DNA of 64,000 bases from Porphyridium purpureum (Eukaryota > Rhodophyta > Bangiophyceae > Porphyridiales > Porphyridiaceae), in contig VRMN01000008.1 in NCBI GenBank assembly GCA_008690995.1, positions 744,001 through 808,000 on the forward strand. The letters run 5' to 3'. Both the position numbers and the translations under genes were made by a program. Of the stretch, positions 1 to 10,093 are shown one piece after another (position 1 is the first letter of the stretch; the number at the start of each line of letters is the position of its first letter). The notes beneath the pieces were generated by a model that saw only the letters and a program-made list of their open reading frames with translations, had not been told where the DNA came from and made no database searches.

Positions 1-300
1 GGCATGTGCCTTTCGTAAACGTGGACGGCTGTCTGCGAAACGGAAGGAGAGAGAAAGGGGTATTCGCGCAACTCGCTCCGCAACGCAGCCTGATCCCAAC
101 CCCACTGGAATCCCAGCCACGCAGGCGCTATTGATTCCTTGGTCCAGCCAACACCACAGCACCTGAACACTGCATTAGGTTTCGCCACGCAACAGAGTCA
201 GCCATTGCGTCGAGCCCTACCAGATTGTTTCCCCCTCGTGCTCGCCGCTCAAGCCTCTGCTTCTGTGCTGCCGACGCTCTTTGCGTCTTGATTACGGCTC
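1..300. other. Left edge, no supported gene
   Basis: This stretch lies beyond the stop codon of the large minus-strand gene. One plus-strand frame is open from base 2 to a TGA at 164-166 (about 54 codons, rich in Arg, Lys and Pro). It could be the tail of a gene entering from the left, but its length is within chance and no motif is visible. Confidence 0.3.
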
Positions 301-3300
301 TCAGCGACCAAATCGGACCACCACAGTTCGATCTTCTGCCTCTGCCTCTTCTGTGGCAGCATCACTGCCATGCAGCTCTTCGGCTCGACGCCGTTCAGGA
401 TCAATCGCGACCCGCACCCCAGTGCCAATAGTATTGTTGGGCACGGTTTCAACCACAAACCCACGCTGCGCACCACCTGGCGCAGGATATTGAAACGAAA
501 GGCCGCCAGGACTGCCCAGCACCGCCGTCGCGCCGGCATCCGGACCATGGTACCCGAGAGGATACGCAACCATACGCAAAAATCCATCCGGCAAGTTCAA
601 AGACGTCGGCAAAAATGCTCCGTCCACGTCGCCAGTTTTCAAATCTTTGGGTTTGCCGCCATCGTTGCTGCAAAACGAGACGAGTTTACGGATCCGCGGC
701 ACCCACACCGATACAAGCTGTTCCGCAGCACGGGATACGTCCAGCTGGTGCTTTCCGGCGCCATTTCCGCGCACCACGGTCAATGGGCGAGCCTCCACAA
801 GATTCGAAAATTCGTGTATGACCTTTCCGCAAGCTCCGAATGAACACGGGAGCACTTCCGCTCCTTTCAAGCGGACCTCTGTCGCCGCATTGGCAGCGCG
901 ATTCAAGTGCAATGCGAGCTTGCGCACAAAACTGAGAATGCGTTGCGTCGACGCAAAACCGATGCATGGCGGCTCGCACAGAGCTGAAGATGTCGGTGTC
1001 GATGTTGATGCAGATGAGGCAGCTTTCGAGCGGCCTGCTGTCGCGGCAGTGGGAGAGAACACGCTCGTGCCTGGCACACGCCAGAAAAGGACGCCAGTCG
1101 CCAGGCGCACCGCACGCGCACAGAGAGACGCCAACGCCGCGCGTTCGGACGCCAAAGCGCAGTTCGATCTTGAAGGTGGATCTGCACCGCTCGCTTCCCA
1201 ACCCGCTAAGCACGCCTCCAGGACGACTTCAAACATGGCTCCGGGCAGCGCACCGGATTTCGCATCGTGCCAAAATGTGCGCCTGAGGGGATCGGCTTGG
1301 CCCTGCTCGAGTCGTATCTCAAGAGCTGCAACCCACAGCTGCAGTTCTTGGAATAGCTCGACTCGACCAAGCGCAGTGACCGAATGAAGCAGACGAAAAG
1401 TGATACCCAGTTCGGCATCGGTTCGATCAGATAACAAACGCATCGGAAGCTCTAACATCGTACTCCTGTCGTTGCCAGTACCCGCGAGAAGGAGGATGTC
1501 ACGCCTCCACGGCGAGGACGCCGTCGGCGACCGGGAATCCGCGCCGAACCCCAGCAGCGGAGCCAGAAGTGACAGAGATCGATGCGAGTAGGACACGGTG
1601 CATGACGCGGCGCATAATTCAGGCACAAACGCAGCGATTGCTATGAGAAGCGCGTGCGATGAGTCTGCATCAAAATCGGTATCAGTACGCATGCGGTCAT
1701 GCTTTCGTGCCGCCGCACTGCACCAATGTGCTTCGCACACGTATGTCATCACCGCCATGCTCTCTATCACCACACACGCGAGCGTCTCGTCGAAAGCATC
1801 TTTCAGTACCAAATCCTTCAATTCTTGGAAGCAGCGCAGCACGCAAAGCAGCTGGGCGTCATTATGATCCGCATATTCTCGTGACTGATGCAGCTTGTTC
1901 GTGGTCACTAAAAAGCCCTTCACAAAGCAGACAACAACGTCCATGGCGAGGGCCGCGTCTGGTGTGCTTCCAGACTCACCATCTGATCTAAAACAATGGA
2001 GCACAGACAAAATCAAACAGTGCAGCGCAACTGCGCTCACGCAGACCGCCTCGTCTAAGCTTGCTCGAGTGGCAGCGCGATCGCTGACACAGTTCTGGTC
2101 TAGGCTTCTCTCGTGCTGATTGAGACCAGACCGCAAGCAGGCACCCAGTGATTCAAAAAAGGCAACGCGTACTCCAGCCCCATCTGAATGCAAGTTCCCC
2201 GCATGCAGCGGGCCGTAACTCGAAGGAGGATCGACGCCTGTGCTCGGCAACGTGCTCTGTGAAGCAAGTGTGAAGAAATGATCCTGAGCGCCCATTGCGG
2301 TCAGTGCAGGTAACAATCCCATGCGAACTAGCCACCGGTGCTGGTACCAGTGTTCGCCGCACCCGCCACATAAAAAGCACGGACACAAAACCTCGAGCGG
2401 ACCGCAAGACGCTGCATTTGTACAAGTTTGATGACTTCCTGTGTCGAGCTTCGGATCACGTGCATTATTGTGCCTTGAAGTCAGGCGCGGCAGGCAGAAG
2501 CAAATCGCAGCCGACAGGTCGCTCATTCTCGACAATGCTGCATCGATGGCTTTCTCGCTGCGAGTTGAGCATGCGGCTACCCATGTAGATACCGGGACAG
2601 ACTCCCCGCGCTCACGAGCGACGTGCACGCCAAGCTCACCTGCTCGCAAATACGCCAGCGCCCGCTTTATCGCATCTGCGCAAGCTCCAGAAGATACGCA
2701 GCGACATAAATTGAGCTCCATCAAACCCATCTTGTCGGCGCACGCGTGCTGGAGATGCCAATCGATCCACGCAAGCAGTAGAATACCTGCGCGGTATAGC
2801 GATGTGGAGGCCGCGGCCAAGGCACCTACAGGTGTTGCCTCCGGGCAAGTCAGCAAATCGAGCGCCTCCACTCCTGCAGCGCAGCATAAAGCCAGTCCTT
2901 GCGAGCCATGCTCATCGTTGCTTCTTGCTGGCGACAGAAAGGTTTCATCATCGCGCGTCTCTCCCCGATGTGCCTCTAGCTTTTTCCTCGCGCGACGCGC
3001 TTCGACGAGAAGCGAGGCATTGCGCCAAGCACAGTCATGCTCCGACGCATGCAGCAAGAGACCAGTCGGGCTGGCATCGAATTCTACACCCATTTCATGA
3101 TTCATTGAAACACTTTGTGCGATCTCAATCGAAGCGAACGGACAAATCTGGCTCTCCGTGCCAAACTGACGATGCATGACGTACAAACCGGCCATTACGC
3201 GGCCGGCAAGAAACACGTCATCGTCGGGCATCTCTGCTACCAGGCCGACTGCTTCGCCCAAGGTTGGCATCGACAGCGTGAGTTGCCGACCATCCGGCTC

Positions 3301-5940
3301 AGCGTCAACCTCGTCCACACCAAAGAATGCATTCCATACGTATTCGACATCTTTGCGCGAAAAAACGGTCAAATCTGTGTACGCAAATGCGCGCAGCAAC
3401 GCGGAGAGACACAAACTGCTTGTGCTTCCGACGGCGGCTACCAGGCATCTCGCAGCCTCAGCGCGTGGCTGGAACGCAATGGCGGCATTCATCACCGCAA
3501 ACGCACGTTCAGGATGCGGATGCTCTGCGGCGTCGCCGGCGCCACCACTTGTCGCCAGAAAAAGCTTGCGCATGAGCACAAGCATCGACGTGCGTTCATG
3601 AACATTCGACTCGGAAACGCACAAGGAAGCTCGAAGGAACGCGATCGCTTCGTAGACACACATGACCCATACTTGCCGCTTGCGCGTAAGGAATTCCTCC
3701 AGCGTACCAATGTGTCGCCTAAACTCCGCTTCCATGCGACTGTGCAATGAAGGTCGCGACTCGACAATTTGAAAGCTTAGTTCGCGAACAAAGCTTGCAA
3801 GGAGCGCGTCGTAATGCGCGTTGGGGCTTCGAGCTGCAAGCAACGCCATGTCTGCCACGACCCAGTCCGAGCTCAGAGGGACGCGCTCAATCAGCGTCGA
3901 AGCAAATTTCGCCAATGTTTGAATGCCCCGCGGTCGAAACCTATTGCTGGTTTCGGACACATTTTGAATAGTCGAGAGCTGCTTGTGCCGCTCTCCAAAG
4001 CCTACATCCGCATCGAGCCGCGCGCACTCGCTACCGAGCATGCGCCAAATGGCGTGAAAAACATACCGAATCGCCTCGCTATGATGCGCAGTGTTGATAC
4101 CAAAATGAGCAGTTTTGTCTCTGCGCAAGCCAATGCCCCAGAGATGTTTGTGAAGGGCGCTTGCCAAGGCAAAGACAGAATCGAAATTAGACATGCTTCC
4201 TGAGACATTTTCGTTGAGCTGCATTCCACACGTACACAGCAAGTGGTTGCGCGGAACCCAGATAAGATGATGATTGTGCCTCCATGCGCTTTTCACTGTT
4301 CCATCGACACCATGATTTCTGCTCAACGCATGACCAAGGCGAAGCAAGTAGACATCAAAGAATGCGGTTTGACTTTTGTGTTCCTGCTTTGGTGGCAATG
4401 CAACTGAACCAGACGGATTACTGTCACGCTCAAGCGCGTTCGCAAGCGTGCCCAGAAGGATTCCAACATCAACGCCATTGAGCAGGTCCGGCTGTTCCTG
4501 GACAGCATGCAGCCACGTTCGCGCGAACACTTTGTCCGAACATACTTCTCTTTGGACCTGCACCTGCATCTGCATCATGGCGTCACTATCCACAGCGTTG
4601 CTACCCACGCGCTCGCTCAGGTGCTTCCTAATACGCTGCACAATTGAAAGCGCTGTCCTATCCACGCCAGGCAACGAATTCGGTTGAAGTGCTTTCGAAT
4701 TTGGGCGGGTCGCAACCGCAGAGCCTTTGGATGCACATTTCTGAAGGCTCAAAACGTCGTCTAGTTGCGAGAGCCCATCTGTTGCAATAGAACACCACTC
4801 CAGCTCGAGCCGATCCGAGTCTAGCAAAAGTTCCGGCTCTTCACTGGTACGCGCGCTGCTAAACACAGACTGCGTCGAAAAGTCTTCGGCTGTACATGGG
4901 TATCTGGATGAAAGATGCGTTGCCATTGAGCCAAGGAAAAGCTCCTCTCGAGTCTCCAGGCTATGCAAGGAGGACGGCGCTTCCTGTGCATCTGTAGTCC
5001 GCCGTTTGTGTGCGCTCAACAATTCAGGCGGCCGCTGCGCCTCGGTGAGCAAGCCGCTTCCTTGATCTGTATATACCGACTCCTCTTCAAGCACAATGTG
5101 CAGGCTTCGCTTCAAGGTGGCACGCAACTTTGCGTGGTTCAACGCAGCACAAGGCGCCTCCACCGGGCGGCCAAACCTGCTGGTGCTTGAGCCCATAGAG
5201 TCACTCGTACAATCCGAGCGAAATGCCGGCTTGCGCTCACTTCGCGCGCTTCTCGAAGAGGCAATGCTTCGTCTGGTAAACTGCACCAGAACAACAATAA
5301 GCGGCAGGAGCTCTGCAAGGTCAACAAGGTTGAGTGCCACCAGCAGCGTATCAAGAATCACCCCCTTCAATCTAGTTTGCTCCTTGCCCACACGCTGTAA
5401 ATAGACGGTATGGAGCACGCGAACAGAGAGAAGCACGAGGCTCCGATCAGAGCGCAGCAGCTCGCCCAGAAGCAGCAGCAGCTCCATCAGCACATCTGAA
5501 CGCGCGTGGCCTTGAGCGTTAGCTGCAACTGCATTGGCGATGCCATCAGCGTCTGGTCGAAAGAGAGGCGGCAGGAGCGGCAAGATTTGCACGGGATACA
5601 GCCGCGCTAACTCCATCACCATCGCGCGCACCTCGGAAGACACTGCGCATCCGAGCACGTCGCTGATTTCGCGCGTCGCCACAGCGGCAAAGTAGGCACT
5701 GCCACCCGAATGAGAATCCATACAAACATTGGCATCTGTATCAGACGGAGAGTGCGAGCCTAGCTCACGTTCATTCGCGACGAGACCCTGCATCGGGCGC
5801 GCGGCAGCGCTGCTCGTGAGCGCGTCCGCGCTGTCGCCCGCTGCCACTGCATATTCTAGCAGCATCAGAGCTGCTGCGTTTGCGTCGCGCACGCTAGCCG
5901 CACGGCGCAGCCGCCGCCGGAGCTCCTCCCAATCATCCAT
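301..5940 (-). CDS. Giant orphan protein, 1,879 aa, probably all-helical
   Basis: I do not recognise this family. The single exon begins at an ATG (MDDWEELRRR...) and encodes 1,879 residues. There is no signal peptide and no membrane segment. The N-terminal 230 residues are Leu/Ala-rich amphipathic helices (for example VMELARLYPVQILPLLPP), as in HEAT/ARM-type scaffolds. Residues about 230-450 are Ser-rich and probably disordered. Further helical blocks follow, with one Cys/His cluster (CPCFLCGGCGEHWYQH) late in the protein that could bind zinc. The length and helical character would suit a vesicle-coat, nuclear-complex or genome-maintenance scaffold. I compared it mentally with Fanconi I, Integrator 2 and AP-5 beta and found no convincing match. 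It lies tail-to-head with the TMEM33 gene, 209 bp downstream of that gene's stop. The uninterrupted length strongly supports a real gene; function unknown. Confidence 0.8.
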   Translation of the reverse strand: MDDWEELRRRLRRAASVRDANAAALMLLEYAVAAGDSADALTSSAAARPMQGLVANERELGSHSPSDTDANVCMDSHSGGSAYFAAVATREISDVLGCAVSSEVRAMVMELARLYPVQILPLLPPLFRPDADGIANAVAANAQGHARSDVLMELLLLLGELLRSDRSLVLLSVRVLHTVYLQRVGKEQTRLKGVILDTLLVALNLVDLAELLPLIVVLVQFTRRSIASSRSARSERKPAFRSDCTSDSMGSSTSRFGRPVEAPCAALNHAKLRATLKRSLHIVLEEESVYTDQGSGLLTEAQRPPELLSAHKRRTTDAQEAPSSLHSLETREELFLGSMATHLSSRYPCTAEDFSTQSVFSSARTSEEPELLLDSDRLELEWCSIATDGLSQLDDVLSLQKCASKGSAVATRPNSKALQPNSLPGVDRTALSIVQRIRKHLSERVGSNAVDSDAMMQMQVQVQREVCSDKVFARTWLHAVQEQPDLLNGVDVGILLGTLANALERDSNPSGSVALPPKQEHKSQTAFFDVYLLRLGHALSRNHGVDGTVKSAWRHNHHLIWVPRNHLLCTCGMQLNENVSGSMSNFDSVFALASALHKHLWGIGLRRDKTAHFGINTAHHSEAIRYVFHAIWRMLGSECARLDADVGFGERHKQLSTIQNVSETSNRFRPRGIQTLAKFASTLIERVPLSSDWVVADMALLAARSPNAHYDALLASFVRELSFQIVESRPSLHSRMEAEFRRHIGTLEEFLTRKRQVWVMCVYEAIAFLRASLCVSESNVHERTSMLVLMRKLFLATSGGAGDAAEHPHPERAFAVMNAAIAFQPRAEAARCLVAAVGSTSSLCLSALLRAFAYTDLTVFSRKDVEYVWNAFFGVDEVDAEPDGRQLTLSMPTLGEAVGLVAEMPDDDVFLAGRVMAGLYVMHRQFGTESQICPFASIEIAQSVSMNHEMGVEFDASPTGLLLHASEHDCAWRNASLLVEARRARKKLEAHRGETRDDETFLSPARSNDEHGSQGLALCCAAGVEALDLLTCPEATPVGALAAASTSLYRAGILLLAWIDWHLQHACADKMGLMELNLCRCVSSGACADAIKRALAYLRAGELGVHVARERGESVPVSTWVAACSTRSEKAIDAALSRMSDLSAAICFCLPRLTSRHNNARDPKLDTGSHQTCTNAASCGPLEVLCPCFLCGGCGEHWYQHRWLVRMGLLPALTAMGAQDHFFTLASQSTLPSTGVDPPSSYGPLHAGNLHSDGAGVRVAFFESLGACLRSGLNQHERSLDQNCVSDRAATRASLDEAVCVSAVALHCLILSVLHCFRSDGESGSTPDAALAMDVVVCFVKGFLVTTNKLHQSREYADHNDAQLLCVLRCFQELKDLVLKDAFDETLACVVIESMAVMTYVCEAHWCSAAARKHDRMRTDTDFDADSSHALLIAIAAFVPELCAASCTVSYSHRSLSLLAPLLGFGADSRSPTASSPWRRDILLLAGTGNDRSTMLELPMRLLSDRTDAELGITFRLLHSVTALGRVELFQELQLWVAALEIRLEQGQADPLRRTFWHDAKSGALPGAMFEVVLEACLAGWEASGADPPSRSNCALASERAALASLCARAVRLATGVLFWRVPGTSVFSPTAATAGRSKAASSASTSTPTSSALCEPPCIGFASTQRILSFVRKLALHLNRAANAATEVRLKGAEVLPCSFGACGKVIHEFSNLVEARPLTVVRGNGAGKHQLDVSRAAEQLVSVWVPRIRKLVSFCSNDGGKPKDLKTGDVDGAFLPTSLNLPDGFLRMVAYPLGYHGPDAGATAVLGSPGGLSFQYPAPGGAQRGFVVETVPNNTIGTGVRVAIDPERRRAEELHGSDAATEEAEAEDRTVVVRFGR

Positions 5941-6149
5941 GGCGTGTCCATTGGCACGCGTGTGTGCCCACTTGCGCGCGTATAAGCTCGGACCAACGAG
6001 CGATCATCCTTCTCGCTGGCCCCAACACATGACAAACCTTTCTTTCCTAATAAATCCGTGCATTTTTAATACAACCTGCTCGTCCGTCTTTCGCGCCAAG
6101 CGGCAGAAGCTTGCGTTTGCATTGCGCGCATGCGACGTTTCGGAGCTTG

Positions 6150-7196
6150 CTACTGAGCTGGCGCGCCAGGCGCCTGGACCATCGCTCGCAACTGTGCGCA
6201 CAGCTTGTCGTAGTACGGCCACATGCCCGGTGAGTACGTGGCTATAAGGTGTCGGCATTTTTGATCTACGGCCAGGAACGCGCTGCGCGTAAACGAACTC
6301 TTGACATATCGTATGCGCAGGAATTGGAGATACCCAAACAGCATCAGCAGAGAGTTGAGCGGCGAGAAGAATGCATTGAAAAGGATGTTTGGCACAATCG
6401 CCAGCTCGATGAGGGCAACATAGCGCTGCGCGGTACCGCGGAATCGGTCCATTCGCGCGTACACGACAGAATACTGCTGCGTATACCGCGGGAACCGCGA
6501 TTGTACGAGAGTCTGCATGGCCGTCAGCGCCCCATACACTGAAAAGACGATTAGCGGGAAAAGCGCAATGACAATTTCGGGCTGGGCGCCACGCATGGCG
6601 ATGCAGAAAAAGATGTACTGTACATGGTCGAGTTGCATCATGCGCTCAAGATACTCTCGATTGAATTGCGGAAGCCCCACCGCATTCAGCGTCCCGACCA
6701 CGTACACGATTGCGGCCGCGAGCAACGCCTTGCCGTAGAACCAGCCTCGCGCACCAAGAATTGGAATGATCGCGAGCAGCGAGGTCACGAGAATGAAGCA
6801 GTAGAAGAATAATTTTGAAGGAGGGCTCGACAGCAGTGACAGCAGGCGGTAGCACGCCGTCTCCCACTGCGACCCGCCCGAGCCACGCACGTGCGCCGAC
6901 GACTGCGGCGCGGACCGTGACTGCGTTGCTTGCGTCGACCAGGCGCTTGCATTCGAGCGCGTTTCCGCCGGCGCCGGTGCGGAGCGCGCAGACGCGGCAC
7001 CGCGCGGCGGCTGCGGAGCTCCGGGCAGATCGGCATTCACATACTTTCGGAAATAGATGCGGCGCAACATGACCCGTTCGTCCTCCGGACTCGACGCGAC
7101 AAGCGTGGCCGTTTCTAGAAACCTCGCGAATCGCGCATCCGCGTCAAAATCATGCGTCGCAAATGCCGCTTCTGCGGCCTGCCCGCTTGCAGACAT
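6150..7196 (-). CDS. TMEM33/Pom33-family ER and nuclear-envelope membrane protein
   Basis: This 348-residue protein has a low-complexity Ala/Ser N-terminus followed by a four-helix membrane region. The helices begin near LFFYCFILVTSLLAIIPILG and ALLAAAIVYVVGTLNAVGLP, then EIVIALFPLIVFSVYGALTA and VALIELAIVPNILFNAFFSP. The closing segment FLRIRYVKSSFTRSAFLAVD... is the conserved C-terminal signature of TMEM33 (yeast Pom33/Per33). Members shape ER tubules, bind reticulons and help distribute nuclear pores. The family usually has about 250 residues; the extra length here is N-terminal and disordered. The gene is divergent from BOP1, with 279 bp between start codons. Its leader is strongly purine-rich on the sense strand. 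The family call comes from recognised sequence pattern; its role in this organism is inferred. Confidence 0.82.
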   Translation of the reverse strand: MSASGQAAEAAFATHDFDADARFARFLETATLVASSPEDERVMLRRIYFRKYVNADLPGAPQPPRGAASARSAPAPAETRSNASAWSTQATQSRSAPQSSAHVRGSGGSQWETACYRLLSLLSSPPSKLFFYCFILVTSLLAIIPILGARGWFYGKALLAAAIVYVVGTLNAVGLPQFNREYLERMMQLDHVQYIFFCIAMRGAQPEIVIALFPLIVFSVYGALTAMQTLVQSRFPRYTQQYSVVYARMDRFRGTAQRYVALIELAIVPNILFNAFFSPLNSLLMLFGYLQFLRIRYVKSSFTRSAFLAVDQKCRHLIATYSPGMWPYYDKLCAQLRAMVQAPGAPAQ

Positions 7197-7290
7197 CTCT
7201 CTCTCCTCTCACCTTGTCGTCACCGGTTTCTCTCTCTCTCTCCCTTTCTCTCTCGCTCTCGCCCTCGCTCTCTCTCTCACACGATCGCAC
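7197..7290. promoter_or_regulatory. Polypyrimidine/polypurine leader of the TMEM33 gene
   Basis: Directly upstream of the TMEM33 ATG the plus strand is almost pure CT repeats. The transcript of the minus-strand gene would therefore carry a GA-rich 5' leader. Similar purine-rich leaders precede the PH-kinase, ATP synthase g and Mpv17 genes, which suggests a core promoter or leader class. Function is inferred from recurrence only. Confidence 0.45.
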
Positions 7291-7335
7291 GCCGTGTACT
7301 GATTGATTTCGGCACGAAACCGTACTTTGTCCTGA

Positions 7336-7399
7336 GTACAGTTCAGGGTGGGTTCAGCGACATTCGTTTAGTGTACAGTGAGGTTGAATAAGGTACAGT
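7336..7399 (+). promoter_or_regulatory. Three GTACAGT sites upstream of BOP1
   Basis: GTACAGT occurs at 7336-7342, 7373-7379 and 7393-7399, all in the same orientation and 77-140 bp before the BOP1 ATG. The same 7-mer recurs upstream of several other genes in this window. This looks like a promoter element or transcription-factor site; no factor is known to me. Confidence 0.55.
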
Positions 7400-7475
7400 T
7401 ATTGGATGCGCGCACGCCCGCGGACGAGTTGGGGCGGACGCCGTGCGGTAAGAGCGTGGTGGGTGGCGGCTGGCG

Positions 7476-9890
7476 ATGCGTGGCGGAATGGACGACAGGC
7501 CGGGAGCTGGAGGCAGTCGCGCGGCAATGCCTGGCCGCCAGGGTAAGAAGCTCGCGAGAGCCGTGCGCTCGTCGGTGCGCGGCGGCGCGTTGGGCAGCGC
7601 GCCGCCGGCGCAGCAGAGCGCCGCGCCGCATGCAGATCACGACGAAAGCGCGTCCAGCAGTGAAGATGAGCTCTACGCGAACAAGGTCGGCAACATTCCG
7701 ATGCGGTGGTATGAAACGTATGACCACATTGGGTATAACGCAGAGGGCCGCAAGGTCATGCGGGCGCCACGCTCCGACGCTCAGCGGCTCGCAGACCTCG
7801 TCGACCCAGAGAGCTGGCGAAAAGTGTACGACGAGAAGAATGACACGTACGTGATGCTCACGGATGCGGAGCTGAACATGATCGCGCGACTTCGAGAAAA
7901 CAAGGTGCTTGGTGTCAACGAGGAGGAGGTGGTCGCGTGGAGCGGGCCGGTCATGCAGACTCCCGCATACCCACTTCCCACTGAGCCCAAGCGGCGGTTT
8001 CAGCCGTCCAAGCATGAGGCCAAGGAAGTTGTGCGCCTCGTACGTGCAATCCGGAACGGATGGAAGTCGCAGAAGCGCGACGAGAACGACCTCGTGCACG
8101 GCGGTGCCGCCAAGATGTATGATCTGTGGGTTAAAGAGCAGACGCGCGCACTCGAAGAAATTAGCAAGGCGGAGCGCACGCGGCAGCTCATGCACGCCTC
8201 CGCGCCCAAGCTGGCGCCACCCACCCATCAGGAAAGCTACAACCCACCCGAGGAGTACCTGCCGACTCCGGAAGAGGCGCGCGAGTGGATGGACGCTCAT
8301 CCACACGACCGTGAAACCAATTTTCTACCCACCAAGTATGGCGCGTTTCGGCACGTGCCGCTGTATGAAAATGGCGTCAAGGAGCGCTTTGAGCGCTGCT
8401 TGGACCTGTACCTTGCAACGCGTACCGTTACCCAAAAGCTGCGCATCGATCCGGAAAGCCTGATTCCGCGAATTCAAAAACCGTCCGAGCTGCGGCCGTT
8501 TCCAACAGGTCTTTCCGGCACGTGCCAATTGCGCATACCAGGCAAGCTGCGCGCCATCTCGCTGCACTGCTCTGGGCGCTGGCTGCTGGCGGCGTCCACG
8601 CAAGGTGCCATTGCTGCCATCGAGATCCCGAGTGGGCGCGTCGCAAACGTGTGGCACTTTGACAAGCTTCAGCGCGACGCCGAGCGCGTCGACGATGGAG
8701 AAGAAGACCAGGCGAATGCTTCCTCTCCGAGAGAATTGGAGCCTCCCAGCGCGTTCCTGGATGCCGGTGTTCTGGGCAAAGACGCCAAGCAGCTTGTTCC
8801 GGAGCTACCGGTGCACTCGGTGCGCTGGTGCCCACGCGCAGATGCGCTCGTGTTTGCGGCAGGCTATCGAAAAGTTTTGTATGTAGTGGACGCGTCGCGT
8901 GCGCTGGGCGCCTCAGAGAGCGTCGCGAGCACCTCTGCTTTATTGATGGAGCATTCCAAACAGGTGACGTCCATGGAACGGCAAAAGAATGAGTGTGTAT
9001 GGGCAGAAGTGTACGAGGCCGATGCCTCGCGTGAAAATGGAACAAGGAGCGACGTGGAGAAAAATAGCGCGCAGAAAAGCAAGCATCCTCGCAGCAAAGC
9101 TTCTCCAGTTGCTGGCAAGGCGGGCGACGCCAAGGCAGAACAAAGCGAAGCATCTGAGGAGGAAGTCGTTGGTAACGGCGTCAAAGATGAGCCGAAGGTG
9201 AGCCGCCAGGTGTGCGCGCTGGTCATTGGACACTCGCACGATGTTAAATCAGTCGACTGGCACAAACGGGGTGACTATGTGGTATGTGCCACGCGAGATA
9301 CGGGTGGCGGCTCAATATTGATGCATCGGATAAGCCGGCGGCAGAGCCAGCGGCCGTGTCCGCGGGCTATTTCGAGCAAGGCGCAGATTGTGCTCTTCCA
9401 TCCCTCGCGACCTTACTTATTTGTGGCATCACAGCAACATGTGCGCGTGTTTCACCTTGTGGAACAAAAAGTGGTCAAGAAGCTGTCACCCGGTGTCAAG
9501 TGGATTTCATCACTCGATGTGCACCCTAGCGGAGACCACTTGCTTGTTGGTGCGTATGACGCGCGGGTGTGCTGGATGGACCTTGACCTGGGCGACAAGC
9601 CCTATCGTGTGCTCAAGAGCCACAAAAAGGCGGTGCGCGCAGTCGGCTTCCACCCCTCGCTTCCTCTGTTTGCGGATGTATCAGACGACCTCACGGCGCA
9701 CGTATTCCATGGCTCCGTGTTTGACGACCTGTCTAAGAACGCGCTGATTGTGCCCGTCAAGATTTTGAAGGGCGTGCACAAAGAGCGTCAGTCTATCGGG
9801 ATTGTTGGGTTGGCGTGGCATCCACGGTTTCCATGGCTCATCACTGCGGGTGTCGATAACGCCGTGCACATCATGACCGATCTGGTGTGA
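7476..9890 (+). CDS. BOP1: Ribosome biogenesis protein BOP1/Erb1
   Basis: The 804-residue protein carries the BOP1 N-terminal domain, starting at ANKVGNIPMRWYETYDHIGYN and continuing through SWRKVYDEKNDTYVMLTDAE. It is followed by a WD40 beta-propeller with repeats such as LVIGHSHDVKSVDWHKRGDY and HKKAVRAVGFHPSLPLFADV. BOP1/Erb1 forms the PeBoW complex with Pes1/Nop7 and WDR12/Ytm1 and is needed for 27S pre-rRNA processing and 60S subunit assembly in the nucleolus. Length matches yeast Erb1 (807). A Lys/Ser/Glu-rich insertion (about residues 515-575) interrupts the propeller. The start is the ATG giving MRGGMDDRP; an out-of-frame ATG lies about 70 bp upstream. Three GTACAGT sites precede it, and UTP22, another ribosome-assembly gene, has two. 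Confidence 0.96.
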   Translation: MRGGMDDRPGAGGSRAAMPGRQGKKLARAVRSSVRGGALGSAPPAQQSAAPHADHDESASSSEDELYANKVGNIPMRWYETYDHIGYNAEGRKVMRAPRSDAQRLADLVDPESWRKVYDEKNDTYVMLTDAELNMIARLRENKVLGVNEEEVVAWSGPVMQTPAYPLPTEPKRRFQPSKHEAKEVVRLVRAIRNGWKSQKRDENDLVHGGAAKMYDLWVKEQTRALEEISKAERTRQLMHASAPKLAPPTHQESYNPPEEYLPTPEEAREWMDAHPHDRETNFLPTKYGAFRHVPLYENGVKERFERCLDLYLATRTVTQKLRIDPESLIPRIQKPSELRPFPTGLSGTCQLRIPGKLRAISLHCSGRWLLAASTQGAIAAIEIPSGRVANVWHFDKLQRDAERVDDGEEDQANASSPRELEPPSAFLDAGVLGKDAKQLVPELPVHSVRWCPRADALVFAAGYRKVLYVVDASRALGASESVASTSALLMEHSKQVTSMERQKNECVWAEVYEADASRENGTRSDVEKNSAQKSKHPRSKASPVAGKAGDAKAEQSEASEEEVVGNGVKDEPKVSRQVCALVIGHSHDVKSVDWHKRGDYVVCATRDTGGGSILMHRISRRQSQRPCPRAISSKAQIVLFHPSRPYLFVASQQHVRVFHLVEQKVVKKLSPGVKWISSLDVHPSGDHLLVGAYDARVCWMDLDLGDKPYRVLKSHKKAVRAVGFHPSLPLFADVSDDLTAHVFHGSVFDDLSKNALIVPVKILKGVHKERQSIGIVGLAWHPRFPWLITAGVDNAVHIMTDLV

Positions 9891-10093
9891 TGGGGCTGCA
9901 TGAGCCGCGGCGTGAGGATGACACGTCGACCGTCACGATTGCAGTAGGAACCTGTGGTTGTTGAGGGCCATGGTGCATGGAAGCAAAGCAAAGAAAAGCA
10001 TTTCATTCCCTGTGAGTATTTAGAGAAACGCCCAAGTGCGAAAAAAAGGGGGCAGCACACAGTATACCCGGACCTGTTTCTTTCTCCTCCAAA

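Noticed and set aside
2-166. C-terminal fragment of a plus-strand gene entering from the left
   Set aside because: Only 54 codons open, no motif, within chance expectation.
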